A model generated the notes under the pieces. The model made no database searches, was not told the origin of the DNA, and worked only from the letters and a program-made list of their open reading frames with translations. Shown piece by piece: positions 26,874 to 34,957 of a DNA stretch of 64,000 bases (position 1 is its first letter; every line of letters begins with the position of its first letter). The DNA is from DATJLY01 sp035532935. GTDB taxonomy: Bacteria > Pseudomonadota > Alphaproteobacteria > ATCC43930 > CGMCC-115725. The stretch covers positions 13,510 through 77,509 of the forward strand of contig DATKQE010000011.1 of the NCBI GenBank assembly GCA_035532935.1, written 5' to 3'. Made by a program: the position numbers and the translations under genes.

Positions 26874-27457
26874 GCGACGACGCTTCGCGGGTCGCGGCGC
26901 TGCTCGCGTTCTGGTTCGGCGCGCCGGGCTCGCCCGAGCACGACACGTGGCGGGCGATCTGGTTCAAGGCCGATGCAGCCTTCGATGCCGCGCTCGGCGC
27001 GCGCTTCGGCGAGGATCGGCGGCGTGCGGCTGCGGGGCAATGCGATCATTGGGGCGCAGAATGTGACGCCGCGCTCGCCCTGCTGCTGCTGCTCGATCAG
27101 TTGCCGCGCAATCTCTACCGCGGCCAGGCGGCGGCCTTTGCCACCGATGCCAAGGCCCGGGCGGCGGCGCGGGCGGCGCTGGCGCGCGGCTTCGACCAGG
27201 CGCTGCCGCCGGTGCGGCGCGTCTTCCTCTATCTGCCGTTCGAGCACAGCGAGGACCTGGCCGATCAGGACCATGCGCTCGCGCTCTTCACGGCCATGCC
27301 GCCCGGACCGCGCTATGAGCACGAGCTCGACTACGCCCGGCGCCACCATGCCATCATCGCGCGCTTCGGCCGCTTTCCGCACCGCAACCGCGCCCTCGGG
27401 CGCGTCTCGACGGCGGAAGAGGAAGACTTTCTCAAACAGCCGGGTTCGTCGTTCTGA
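26870..27457 (+). CDS. DUF924 family protein
   Basis: 195 residues. It starts with LLAFWFGAPG, has LLLLLDQLPRNLYRG and the acidic/His segment FLYLPFEHSEDLADQDHALALF, all as in DUF924 proteins, a cytoplasmic TPR-like family common in proteobacteria without a known reaction. It is coupled by a 4-bp overlap to the cupin gene and ends exactly next to the NDUFA9-like gene stop (27458) on the other strand. Confidence 0.85.
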   Translation: MSDDASRVAALLAFWFGAPGSPEHDTWRAIWFKADAAFDAALGARFGEDRRRAAAGQCDHWGAECDAALALLLLLDQLPRNLYRGQAAAFATDAKARAAARAALARGFDQALPPVRRVFLYLPFEHSEDLADQDHALALFTAMPPGPRYEHELDYARRHHAIIARFGRFPHRNRALGRVSTAEEEDFLKQPGSSF

Positions 27458-28408
27458 TCAGGCCGGGTGCGGTTGCAGGGATGCGCCGCGGCGGCGGAAC
27501 CGGCCGAGATAGGTGGGCAGGATCAGCTCGAGCGCGGTCGGCGTGATGCCGAGCTCGGCCAGGCCCGGCATGCCGCGCGCCACCACGTTGTCCCGCTGCA
27601 GCATGCGCACCTGGTCGCGGGTGAGCGGCGGCTCCGGCAGCAGCTCGAGCAGCGCGGCCTCGATGCTGGCGAGCCCATAGGGAACCGGGATCAGCAACCG
27701 CTTGCGGCCGATCATGCGCAGCGTCAACGCCATCAGCGCGCGAAAGGTGTACACCTCCGGTCCGCCCAGCTCGAAGATGCTGCCCTCGGATTCGGGCGCG
27801 GCGAGGGCCGCCATTGCCGCATCGGCGACGTCGCCGACATAGACCGGCTGGAACCGCGTGGTTCCGCCGCCGATCAGGGGAAGCGCCGGCGCCAGCCGCG
27901 CCATGGCGGCGAAGCGGTTGAAGAACGCGTCTTCGGGACCGAACACGATCGATGGGCGCAGCACGATCGCCGTCGCCACGGCAGCGTGGAGCGCAGCCTC
28001 GCCTGCCGCCTTGCTGCGCGCATAGGAAGCCGGCGACTGGGCATCGGCGCCGATCGCCGAGAAATGGACGATTCGCCGGACACCGGCCGCCCGCGCCGCC
28101 GCGCCGAGCCGCGCCGGCAGACGATGGTGGAGCGCATCGAAGCTCTGGCGGCCGCGCTCGTAGAGAATGCCGACGGCGTTCACCACCGCGTCGGTCCCGG
28201 CAACCACCGCCGCGAGCGCGCGGTCGTCACGGAGATCGGCCTCGATGCAGGCGATCTGGCCGACATCGCCCATCGGCTTGAGAAAGCCGGCGGTTCCGGC
28301 GTGGCGGCCGACCGCCGTAATGACGGCGCCGCTCGCCGCCAGACGCTGCACCACGTAGCGTCCAACGAAGCCTGACGCGCCCAGAACCGCAACCCGCCGA
28401 TAGGTCAT
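27458..28408 (-). CDS. Complex I NDUFA9-like NAD(P)-binding protein
   Basis: 316 residues, atypical SDR. The N-terminal RRVAVLGASGFVGRYVVQRLAA is the NADP-binding motif; the middle has HFSAIGADAQSPASYARSKAAGEAAL and LRPSIVFGPEDAFFNRFA. This set matches the NDUFA9/YwnB-like proteins linked with respiratory complex I or quinone and lipid metabolism in alphaproteobacteria. There is no complex I gene nearby, so the association is by family only. No Ser-Tyr-Lys catalytic triad is evident, consistent with a structural or assembly role. Confidence 0.8.
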   Translation of the reverse strand: MTYRRVAVLGASGFVGRYVVQRLAASGAVITAVGRHAGTAGFLKPMGDVGQIACIEADLRDDRALAAVVAGTDAVVNAVGILYERGRQSFDALHHRLPARLGAAARAAGVRRIVHFSAIGADAQSPASYARSKAAGEAALHAAVATAIVLRPSIVFGPEDAFFNRFAAMARLAPALPLIGGGTTRFQPVYVGDVADAAMAALAAPESEGSIFELGGPEVYTFRALMALTLRMIGRKRLLIPVPYGLASIEAALLELLPEPPLTRDQVRMLQRDNVVARGMPGLAELGITPTALELILPTYLGRFRRRGASLQPHPA

Positions 28409-28476
28409 GGCCGAACTCTATACAACGGCGGCGGCAGCCGGACCAGCGCGCTCGCACGGCCGCCGCGACGCCGGCA

Positions 28477-28505
28477 TTGACAGACGCGGCCCCCTTGCCT
28501 AAGCA
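28477..28505 (+). promoter_or_regulatory. Probable promoter of tRNA-Leu
   Basis: TTGACA (28477-28482), a 17-base spacer and TAAGCA (28500-28505) sit 13 bases before the mature tRNA 5' end. The -35 is a consensus match; the -10 is modest, but the spacing and position are right. Confidence 0.55.
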
Positions 28506-28518
28506 CACGCCATGCCCT

Positions 28519-28605
28519 GCCCTGGTGGCGGAATTGGTAGACGCGCTAGATTCAGGTTCTAGTGGCCGAAAGGTCGTGGAAGTTCGAGTCTTCTCCAGGG
28601 CACCA
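28519..28605 (+). tRNA. tRNA-Leu (CAG)
   Basis: Acceptor arms GCCCTGG and CCAGGGC pair fully, with an encoded CCA at the 3' end after the discriminator A. The anticodon loop TTCAGGT gives anticodon CAG, reading CUG leucine codons, the most-used Leu codon in a genome of this composition. The variable arm is long (class II) and the T arm GTTCGAGTC is canonical. An unusual AT-richer gene follows directly, suggesting this tRNA has been an insertion point. Confidence 0.95.
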
Positions 28606-28638
28606 CGGTAAATCGGACCGTCGCGTGGGGGTCAATGC

Positions 28639-28995
28639 ATGAAAAAACTCGTGTTGTTCGCGCTCCTGCTCGCGGCGTTTTGTGGTTCGGCATCCGTGGC
28701 GACGGCGAGCGATCCCAATCAGCTCATCGGTCGATGGATCGAGCGATTTCCAAACGGTAACGGAATGGTTGCGGAATTCACGGCGACGACCATCTCGACA
28801 TACGGCGTCGACGCCACGGGCAAGCGTACCATTCCGCCTACGACGATGAAGGTCACGTACAAGGACCTCGGGAGTTCGATAGCTGTCAATTTCGTGGGCG
28901 GCGGCGGTATCATGGTCCTAGTCAAGGGGCCGCGGAATATCGTCTTGGACTTCCCCGGGGTGGGGGCCCATCAATTAACCCGGATAGAGCAGTAG
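28639..28995 (+). CDS. Small secreted protein of unknown function, atypical composition
   Basis: 118 residues with a signal peptide (MKKLVLFALLLAAFCGSASVATA) followed by a short beta-rich domain of about 90 residues (LIGRWIERFPNGNGMVAEFT ... IVLDFPGVGAHQLTRIEQ). The LIGRW start resembles small lipocalin-like or DUF-type domains of extracytoplasmic proteins, but no confident family is recognised. Codon use is less GC-biased at third positions than in neighbours (Leu TTG, Ser TCG/AGT, Val GTA mixed). The gene lies 34 bp after the tRNA-Leu CCA end. Together these suggest acquisition at the tRNA. Confidence 0.55.
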   Translation: MKKLVLFALLLAAFCGSASVATASDPNQLIGRWIERFPNGNGMVAEFTATTISTYGVDATGKRTIPPTTMKVTYKDLGSSIAVNFVGGGGIMVLVKGPRNIVLDFPGVGAHQLTRIEQ

Positions 28996-29143
28996 GCAGT
29001 GAATTGACGTCGTTAGAAGCTCAGCGCAAGGTGGTGCGAATGTCCCTCGCAAGGCACTCAGATGGTACTCATGGCGCTGCTGCAACAGGCAAAAGCCCCT
29101 GGGAGGCCAGTGTTAACGGTCCTTCCTGATCGAATGCAAGGCA

Positions 29144-29159
29144 TCTTCTCCACGCACCA
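29144..29159 (+). repeat. Degenerate copy of tRNA-Leu 3' end (possible att site)
   Basis: TCTTCTCCACGCACCA resembles the last 17 bases of the tRNA-Leu gene, TCTTCTCCAGGGCACCA, with one base missing and one changed. The pair brackets the 28606-29143 stretch, which carries the atypical secreted protein gene, and may be a decayed attachment duplication. No integrase is present. Confidence 0.3.
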
Positions 29160-29207
29160 AGGGCCCTCTTTGCCGCGCCCGGTGGGTGCCGGCCTCGGTG
29201 ATCCCGG

Positions 29208-29819
29208 TTGAACATTCATCTCCATCACGGCGATCTGCCTGCGGGCCTGGTATGGGGCGACAGCGTCGCCATCGACACCGAGACCATGGGCCTCAATCCC
29301 GCCCGCGACCGGCTGTGCCTGGCGCAGCTCTCGGGCGGCGACGGGGTCGCGCACCTGGTGCAGTTCGCTGCCGGCGGCTATGAGGCGCCCCATCTTTGCG
29401 CGCTCCTCGCCGATCCGAGCGTGCTCAAGCTGTTCCATTTCGGCCGGTTCGACATCGCCATGCTGCGCCGCTATCTGGGCGTTCTGGCGGCGCCGGTCTA
29501 TTGCACCAAGATCGCATCGAAGCTCGCCCGCACCTTCACCGACCGGCACGGGCTCAAGGATCTGTGCCGCGAACTTCTCGGCGTCGAGCTGTCGAAGCAG
29601 CAGCAATCCTCCGACTGGGGCGCCGATACGCTGAGCCCGGAGCAGCTCCGCTACGCCGCCGCCGATGTCGAGCATCTGCACGCCTTGCGCCGGCGGCTGG
29701 ACGAGATGCTGGTGCGCGAGGGGCGGGCCGAGCTGGCCCGCGCCTGCTTCGACTTCCTGCCGGCGCAGGCCGCGCTCGACCTCGCCGGCTTCGCCGAAGC
29801 CGAGATTTTCGAGCATTGA
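29208..29819 (+). CDS. rnd: Ribonuclease D-like 3'-5' exonuclease (DEDD domain only)
   Basis: 203 residues, TTG start at 29208 (beginning MNIHLHHGDLP, the family-typical start). The three DEDD motifs are visible: VAIDTETMGL (Exo I), FHFGRFDIAML (Exo II) and YAAADVEHLHALR (Exo III, DEDDy type). The HRDC domains of E. coli RNase D are absent, as in the short alphaproteobacterial form. It trims 3' ends of tRNA and other small RNAs; location after a tRNA gene is probably coincidental. The ribosome binding site is weak. Confidence 0.88.
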   Translation: MNIHLHHGDLPAGLVWGDSVAIDTETMGLNPARDRLCLAQLSGGDGVAHLVQFAAGGYEAPHLCALLADPSVLKLFHFGRFDIAMLRRYLGVLAAPVYCTKIASKLARTFTDRHGLKDLCRELLGVELSKQQQSSDWGADTLSPEQLRYAAADVEHLHALRRRLDEMLVREGRAELARACFDFLPAQAALDLAGFAEAEIFEH

Positions 29820-29847
29820 CGCGTGCCGGCGTTCATGCCTCGTTCTG

Positions 29848-29876
29848 TTGACCCGGTAGGGATGCAGCGCCATAGT
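29848..29876 (+). promoter_or_regulatory. Probable sigma-70 promoter of kdsD-lptC-lptA-lptB
   Basis: TTGACC (29848-29853), a 17-base spacer, and CATAGT (29871-29876) form a plausible promoter with transcription from about 29883. This makes the ATG at 29915 a better kdsD start than the ATG at 29894, which would have only about ten leader bases. Confidence 0.5.
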
Positions 29877-29914
29877 CGCGTCCTACAACCGGCATGCTGG
29901 GCGCCCGGGGGGAC

Positions 29915-30907
29915 ATGAAGCGTAACGGACCCGCCTTGCGGCGCGTCAGGGAGACTTCGGACATCGCCGTCGCCCGCCGCGTCCTGCGTACCGAGATCGC
30001 CGGACTCGAGGCCCTCGCGAGCGAGCTCGACAGCAGCTTCACGGCGGCGGTCGATGTGCTCGCCCGCGCCGCCGGCCGCGTCATCGTCACCGGCATGGGC
30101 AAGAGCGGCCACGTTGCGCGCAAGATCGCCGCGACGTTCGCCTCGACCGGGACGCCGGCGCAGTTCGTTCACCCGGCCGAGGCCAGCCACGGCGATCTCG
30201 GCATGATCGCGCCCTCGGACGCGGTGCTGGCGCTTTCGAACTCCGGCGACACCGCGGAATTGGGCGACATCCTCGCCTACAGCCGGCGCTTCCGCATTCC
30301 GCTCGTCGCCATGACGCGGCGCGACGGCAGCGCGCTTGCCGAGGCCGCGGATGCGATGTTGCTGCTGCCGGCCACGGAGGAGGCCTGCCCGATGGGGCTG
30401 GCACCGACCACTTCGACGACGATGATGCTGGCGTTGGGCGATGCGCTGGCGCTGGCGCTGCTCGACCGGCGCGGCTTCTCGGAAAGCGATTTTCAGCGCC
30501 TGCATCCCGGCGGGCAGCTCGGCCGGCATCTGCTCCGGGTCGCCGACATCATGCATGCCGGCGACCGCGTGCCGCTGATCCCGCACGGCGCCATCATGGC
30601 CGACGCGATACTGGTGATGACGGAAAAGACCTTCGGCTGCGTCGGGATCACCGGTGGGGATGGCCGGCTCGAAGGCATCGTCACCGACGGCGATTTGCGC
30701 CGCCACATGGGGGACGGGCTGCTCCGCGCGAAGGTCGAGAACTTGATGAGCCCCAACCCCAAGACCATCCGGCCCCAGGCGCTGGCGGCGGAGGCGCTCG
30801 GCCTGATGAACGCGCTGGCGATCACCAGCCTGTTCGTGCTCGACGACGATAGCCGGCCGCTCGGCATCGTGCACATGCACGATTGCCTGCGCGCGGGCGT
30901 CGCATGA
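29915..30907 (+). CDS. kdsD: Arabinose-5-phosphate isomerase (KpsF/GutQ family)
   Basis: 330 residues: an SIS sugar-isomerase domain (about 35-175) with GRVIVTGMGKSGHVARKIAATF and HPAEASHGDLGMI, then two CBS motifs (about 200-330). It converts ribulose-5-phosphate to arabinose-5-phosphate, the first step to KDO for LPS. The preceding GGGGGGA gives a site very close (2-3 bases) to ATG 29915; an in-frame ATG at 29894 is possible but poorly placed. It overlaps lptC by 4 bp, linking KDO synthesis with LPS export. Confidence 0.93.
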   Translation: MKRNGPALRRVRETSDIAVARRVLRTEIAGLEALASELDSSFTAAVDVLARAAGRVIVTGMGKSGHVARKIAATFASTGTPAQFVHPAEASHGDLGMIAPSDAVLALSNSGDTAELGDILAYSRRFRIPLVAMTRRDGSALAEAADAMLLLPATEEACPMGLAPTTSTTMMLALGDALALALLDRRGFSESDFQRLHPGGQLGRHLLRVADIMHAGDRVPLIPHGAIMADAILVMTEKTFGCVGITGGDGRLEGIVTDGDLRRHMGDGLLRAKVENLMSPNPKTIRPQALAAEALGLMNALAITSLFVLDDDSRPLGIVHMHDCLRAGVA

Positions 30908-31566
30908 TGGCGGGCCACGATAGCTTCATGACGCCGCGTCCCGGCGTGGCGCGCAACCTGGTTTCGGCCAGCCGCCGCTACAGCCGGTTCGTGGCGCTGG
31001 CCAAGCGGCTGCTGCCGGTCCTGGCGGTCGGCCTGCTCTTGCTGCTGGTGGCCTGGCCGCGGGTCGACTCGATGCGGCAGGCATTGCGCCTGCCGATCCC
31101 GCGCCTCGATGTCAGCGGCGCCGACGACCTGCAGATGGTGAACGCGCGGTATAGCGGCGTCGATCGCGACAACCGCCCGTTCGTTGTCACCGCCGCGGTC
31201 GCGCGCCAGAAGCCGAAGCTCGACAATCTCGTCACGCTCGATCATCCGAAGGGCGATTTGACCACCACGGGCGGGAGCCGGATCGAACTCAGCGCCGATA
31301 CCGGCTTCTATCAGCCGCAATCGCAGCTTCTCGACCTGTTCGGCAATGTCGCGCTGTTCCAGGACAAGGGCAACGAATTCCATTCCGCCAGCGCCCATGT
31401 CGATATGGCGGCCGGAACCGGCGAGGGCGACGATCCGATCACCGGGCGCGGGCCGTTCGGCAGCGTCACGGCGCAGGGCTTCCGCTTTCTCGACCGTGGC
31501 GACACCATCATCTTCACCGGCCATGCTACGCTCGAGATGGTGCCGCGGGAGCGGCACGACCCGTGA
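30904..31566 (+). CDS. lptC: LPS export protein LptC
   Basis: 220 residues with a single N-terminal membrane helix (about 34-52, LLPVLAVGLLLLLVAW) and a periplasmic beta-jellyroll with ITGRGPFGSVTAQGFRFLDRGDTIIFTGHATL near the end, as in LptC. It bridges the LptB2FG ATPase complex and LptA in the periplasm. Start ATG 30904 overlaps the kdsD stop; an adjacent ATG at 30907 is an alternative. The order kdsD-lptC-lptA-lptB-rpoN-hpf-ptsN is the classic proteobacterial LPS/sigma-54 locus. Confidence 0.9.
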   Translation: MMAGHDSFMTPRPGVARNLVSASRRYSRFVALAKRLLPVLAVGLLLLLVAWPRVDSMRQALRLPIPRLDVSGADDLQMVNARYSGVDRDNRPFVVTAAVARQKPKLDNLVTLDHPKGDLTTTGGSRIELSADTGFYQPQSQLLDLFGNVALFQDKGNEFHSASAHVDMAAGTGEGDDPITGRGPFGSVTAQGFRFLDRGDTIIFTGHATLEMVPRERHDP

Positions 31567-32465
31567 AGCCGGCGACCTGCGCCGTGCTCGCGCTGGCGGC
31601 GATCGCCACGCTCGGGGCGCGCGGCGCCAGGGCCCAGCTCCCGCTCATGGGAACCGCCGACGACGGCAAGCCGATCGGCATTTCCGCCGATAACGGCATC
31701 GAATGGCAGCAGAACAACCGGGTCTATATCGCGCGCGGCCATGCCACCGCGACGCGCGGCCAGGACAAGGTCGTTGCCGACACGCTCTCGGCCTATTACC
31801 GCCCGGTCGGCGGCAGCGCCGCGCCGCAAGCCGGCAAGGGCGGCGGCACCGCGGCCTTCTCGGGCGGTTCGACCGAAATCTACCGGCTCGTCGCCGACGG
31901 CAACGTTCGCTTCTCGACGCCGACCGAGACGCTGTCCGGGAGTCACGCGGTCTACGACGTCGACACGAAAGTGCTGCTGGTGACCGGCAACGATCTGCGG
32001 CTGGTGACGCCGCACGAGACCATCACCGCGCGCGACAGCCTCGAATGGAACGACGCGAAGGAGACGGGGGTGGCGCGCGGCGATGCGGTCGCCGCGCGCA
32101 GCGACCGCCGCGTGCGCGCCGACGTGCTGACGGCGACGTTCGAGAAGCTGCCCAAAGGCGGCTTGAGCATTGCCACGATCGATGCCAACGGCCATGTCGT
32201 GCTGACCACACCCGGGCAGATCGCGCGCGGCGATACCGGCGTCTATAGCGTCGTTTCCGGCATCGCCACGCTCTCGGGCAATGTCCGCCTGACGCGGGGC
32301 GAGAACGAGTTGCGCGGCCGCTATGCGGTGGTGAACCTCAAGACCAATGTCAGCCGCCTGCTGGCCGCGCCGCCCGGCGAGCACGTTGCGGGCGAGCAGA
32401 CGCCGCGGGTCGAGGGGCTGTTGGTGCCGCGGCAGAACTCTCCGGCGACGGGACCCCGCCGATGA
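31563..32465 (+). CDS. lptA: LPS export periplasmic protein LptA (OstA-like)
   Basis: 300 residues with a signal peptide (about 1-24, GTG start, ARAQ-L) and repeated beta strands of the OstA/LptA fold (for example GARATRGQDKVVADTLSAYY-like and TLSGNVRLTRGENELRGRYAVVNL). It is longer than E. coli LptA (185 aa); alphaproteobacterial forms are often extended. LptA forms the periplasmic bridge carrying LPS between LptC and LptD. GTG start overlaps lptC stop by 4 bp. The C-terminal tail is Pro/Arg-rich and probably disordered. Confidence 0.88.
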   Translation: MKPATCAVLALAAIATLGARGARAQLPLMGTADDGKPIGISADNGIEWQQNNRVYIARGHATATRGQDKVVADTLSAYYRPVGGSAAPQAGKGGGTAAFSGGSTEIYRLVADGNVRFSTPTETLSGSHAVYDVDTKVLLVTGNDLRLVTPHETITARDSLEWNDAKETGVARGDAVAARSDRRVRADVLTATFEKLPKGGLSIATIDANGHVVLTTPGQIARGDTGVYSVVSGIATLSGNVRLTRGENELRGRYAVVNLKTNVSRLLAAPPGEHVAGEQTPRVEGLLVPRQNSPATGPRR

Positions 32466-33274
32466 CGGCACCGCCCGGCGAGCGCATGCCACCGCCGCGA
32501 TCCGGCGACGGATTCCAGCGCGGCGACAGCGGACCGCGGCTCGTCGCCGATAATCGCGGCCTCGCCGCCTTCAGCCTGCGCAAGAGCTTCCGGCGCCGGC
32601 CGGTGCTGCGCTCGGTCGACATCTCGGTACAGCGCGGCGAGGCGGTCGGGCTGCTCGGACCCAACGGCGCCGGCAAGACGACCTGCTTCTACATCATCAC
32701 CGGGCTGATCAAGCCGGATTTCGGGACGATCACGCTCGATGGCGACGACATCACCGATCTGCCCATGTACCGCCGCGCCCGGCTCGGCATCGGCTATCTG
32801 CCGCAGGAGGCGTCGATCTTCCGCGGCCTCACCGTCGAGCAGAACCTGCGCGCCGTGCTCGAGGTGACCGAGTCCGAGCCCGATGTGCGCGAGGCGATGA
32901 TCCAGTCGCTGCTCGCCGAGTTCTCGATCTCCCATCTCCGGCGCGCGCCCGCGCTCGCCTTGTCGGGCGGCGAGCGCCGGCGGGTCGAGATCGCCCGCGC
33001 GCTGGCCTCGCGGCCGCATTTCATCCTGCTCGACGAGCCGCTCGCGAGCATCGATCCGATCGCCGTCGCCGACATCCGCAATCTCGTCGCCCATCTGAAG
33101 GACCGCGGCATCGGCGTGCTGCTCACCGACCACAATGTCCGCGAGGCGCTCGAGATCGTTAACCGTGCCTATATTCTGCACGAGGGGAAGGTGCTGATGG
33201 AGGGCGCGCCCGAGGCGATCGTGAGCGACGTCAATGTCCGCCGGGTCTATCTCGGCGAGCGGTTCAGCCTTTAG
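32462..33274 (+). CDS. lptB: LPS export ABC ATPase LptB
   Basis: 270 residues. Walker A GPNGAGKTT, signature LSGGERRRVEIARALA, Walker B ILLDEPLASIDP and switch histidine in VLLTDHNVREAL are all present, with the LptB phrase IGYLPQEASIFRGLTVEQNL. It powers LPS extraction from the inner membrane with LptF and LptG (encoded elsewhere). The N-terminus carries an extra ~35-residue Pro/Arg/Ser-rich stretch before AAFSLRKSF. It overlaps lptA by 4 bp and is followed by a 124-bp gap holding the rpoN promoter. Confidence 0.93.
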   Translation: MTAPPGERMPPPRSGDGFQRGDSGPRLVADNRGLAAFSLRKSFRRRPVLRSVDISVQRGEAVGLLGPNGAGKTTCFYIITGLIKPDFGTITLDGDDITDLPMYRRARLGIGYLPQEASIFRGLTVEQNLRAVLEVTESEPDVREAMIQSLLAEFSISHLRRAPALALSGGERRRVEIARALASRPHFILLDEPLASIDPIAVADIRNLVAHLKDRGIGVLLTDHNVREALEIVNRAYILHEGKVLMEGAPEAIVSDVNVRRVYLGERFSL

Positions 33275-33300
33275 CCATGCCACCCCCGCGGTCGCCGTGA

Positions 33301-33345
33301 GCGGGATCGCCGCCGCAGATTTACCAGCTTTTAACGCGATCCCGC
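33301..33345. repeat. 10-bp inverted repeat in the lptB-rpoN gap
   Basis: GCGGGATCGC (33301-33310) and GCGATCCCGC (33336-33345) form a perfect stem around a 25-base loop. It lies between the lptB stop and the sigma-54 promoter of rpoN. Without a T-run it is not a clear terminator; it could reduce read-through or bind a regulator. Confidence 0.4.
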
Positions 33346-33349
33346 CAAG

Positions 33350-33366
33350 TTGGTACGAAGTTTGCA
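33350..33366 (+). promoter_or_regulatory. Sigma-54 (-24/-12) promoter of rpoN
   Basis: TTGGTACGAAGTTTGCA matches the sigma-54 consensus TTGGCACG-N4-TTGCW, with the invariant GG and GC ten bases apart. It ends 32 bases before the rpoN ATG, giving a start site near 33377. A 7-bp inverted repeat (GGTACGA 33352-33358, TCGTACC 33375-33381) overlaps it. Autogenous control of rpoN by sigma-54 is known for some rhizobial rpoN copies; here it is inferred. Confidence 0.75.
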
Positions 33367-33398
33367 GTAGCAGCTCGTACCGATTATAAATCCCAGCC

Positions 33399-34835
33399 AT
33401 GGCGCTTACCCAAAGGCTTGATCTTCGCCAGACCCAGGCGCTGGTGATGACGCCGCAGTTGCAGCAGGCGATCAAGCTGCTGCAGCTCTCGAATATCGAG
33501 CTTTCGGTCTATGTCGAGGGCGAGGTCGAGCAGAACCCGCTACTCGAGCGCGACGACCGTCCCGCCGATCCGGCCGAGCCGCCGGCGCCCGAGCCTGCGC
33601 CCGCCGAAGCCGTCGAGGCCAGCGAACTGTGGCATGACGTGGCGGGAACCGAAGGCGAGGGCAATCTCGATTACGCCGGCGATCCCGAGGCGTGGAAGAC
33701 CCGCGCCGCCCCCGTCGGCGACGATCTTCCGGGCCTGGACCAGACGCTGGTGCGGCCGGAAACCATGCGCGAGCATCTGCAGGCGCAACTCTCGCTGGAG
33801 ATCCACGATCCGGTGGACCGGGTGATCGCCACCCATCTCATCGACCTCGTCGACGAGGCGGGCTACATCACCGCCGATCTTTCGGCCGTGGCCGAATTGC
33901 TGGGCTGCACGGTCCGCCGCGTCGAGCTGACGCTCGAGCGGTTGCAGCGCTTCGACCCGGCCGGCATCTTCGCCCGCAACCTCGCCGAGTGCCTGGCCAT
34001 TCAGCTCAAGGAGCGCAACCGCTTCGATCCGGCGATGCAGCGCCTCATCGAGAACCTGCCGCTGCTGGCGAGCCGCGACGCGGCGCAGCTCATGCGCATC
34101 TGCGGCATCGATGCCGAGGATCTCGCCGACATGGTGGCGGAGATCAAGGCGCTCGACCCGAAGCCCGGCCTCGCGCTCGACGCCGTCGCGCCGGAGCCGG
34201 TCGTCCCCGACATCTTTCTCCGCCCGCAATCCGATGGCGGCTGGTCCGTGGAGCTGAACAGCGAGACCCTGCCGCGCGTCCTCGTCAACAATCGCTATTA
34301 TGCCGAGGTGACCGGCGCCGCCCGCAACCGCGAGGAGCGCGAATATCTTTCCGAGCGCTACCAGTCGGCGAACTGGCTGGTCAAGGCGCTGCATCAGCGC
34401 GCCACCACCATCCTCAAGGTCGCGCGTGAGATCGTACGCCAGCAGGAGGGATTCCTCCGCCACGGCGTGCAACTCCTGCGCCCGCTGGTGCTGCGCGACA
34501 TCGCCCAGGCGATCGGCATGCACGAGAGCACGGTGAGCCGCGTCACCTCGAACAAGTACATGCAGACGCCGCGCGGCGTCTACGAGCTGAAATACTTCTT
34601 CACCTCGGCGATCGCTGCCTCGAGCGGCGCCGCGCTTTCGGCCGAAGCGGTGCGCTTCCGCATCAAGTCGCTCATCGACAGCGAGGCCGAGGAAGTGCTC
34701 TCCGACGACCGGATCGTCGCCATGCTCGTCAAGGAGGGCGTCGATATCGCCCGCCGCACCGTCGCCAAGTATCGGGAAGCCATGCACATTCCCTCGTCCG
34801 TGCAGCGCCGGCGCGAAAAGTCGCTGCAGTTCTGA
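33399..34835 (+). CDS. rpoN: RNA polymerase sigma-54 factor
   Basis: 478 residues. The activator-interacting region I starts MALTQRLDLRQTQALVMTPQLQQAIKLLQLS (read as separate motifs), region II is acidic, and region III carries the core-binding domain, the HTH, and the C-terminal RpoN box ARRTVAKYREAMHIP. It directs transcription from -24/-12 promoters, classically nitrogen and carbon assimilation genes, with enhancer-binding activators. It lies between LPS export and hpf-ptsN, the conserved rpoN neighbourhood. Its own promoter appears to be sigma-54 type. Confidence 0.96.
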   Translation: MALTQRLDLRQTQALVMTPQLQQAIKLLQLSNIELSVYVEGEVEQNPLLERDDRPADPAEPPAPEPAPAEAVEASELWHDVAGTEGEGNLDYAGDPEAWKTRAAPVGDDLPGLDQTLVRPETMREHLQAQLSLEIHDPVDRVIATHLIDLVDEAGYITADLSAVAELLGCTVRRVELTLERLQRFDPAGIFARNLAECLAIQLKERNRFDPAMQRLIENLPLLASRDAAQLMRICGIDAEDLADMVAEIKALDPKPGLALDAVAPEPVVPDIFLRPQSDGGWSVELNSETLPRVLVNNRYYAEVTGAARNREEREYLSERYQSANWLVKALHQRATTILKVAREIVRQQEGFLRHGVQLLRPLVLRDIAQAIGMHESTVSRVTSNKYMQTPRGVYELKYFFTSAIAASSGAALSAEAVRFRIKSLIDSEAEEVLSDDRIVAMLVKEGVDIARRTVAKYREAMHIPSSVQRRREKSLQF

Positions 34836-34847
34836 GGGGGGCCGTTC

Positions 34848-34876
34848 TTGACTCGTCCCTGACCCGTCCCTAAGGT
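34848..34876 (+). promoter_or_regulatory. Probable sigma-70 promoter of hpf-ptsN
   Basis: TTGACT (34848-34853), a 17-base spacer, and TAAGGT (34871-34876) are found 13 bases after the rpoN stop and about 80 bases before the hpf ATG. It would let hpf and ptsN be expressed independently of rpoN. Confidence 0.45.
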
Positions 34877-34957
34877 AAACGGGCGCGTGAGGCCGCATGT
34901 CGCGCAAAGTCGCGAACGCAACGACCGGCGCACGGTAGGGACACGGCAACAGAGCCC

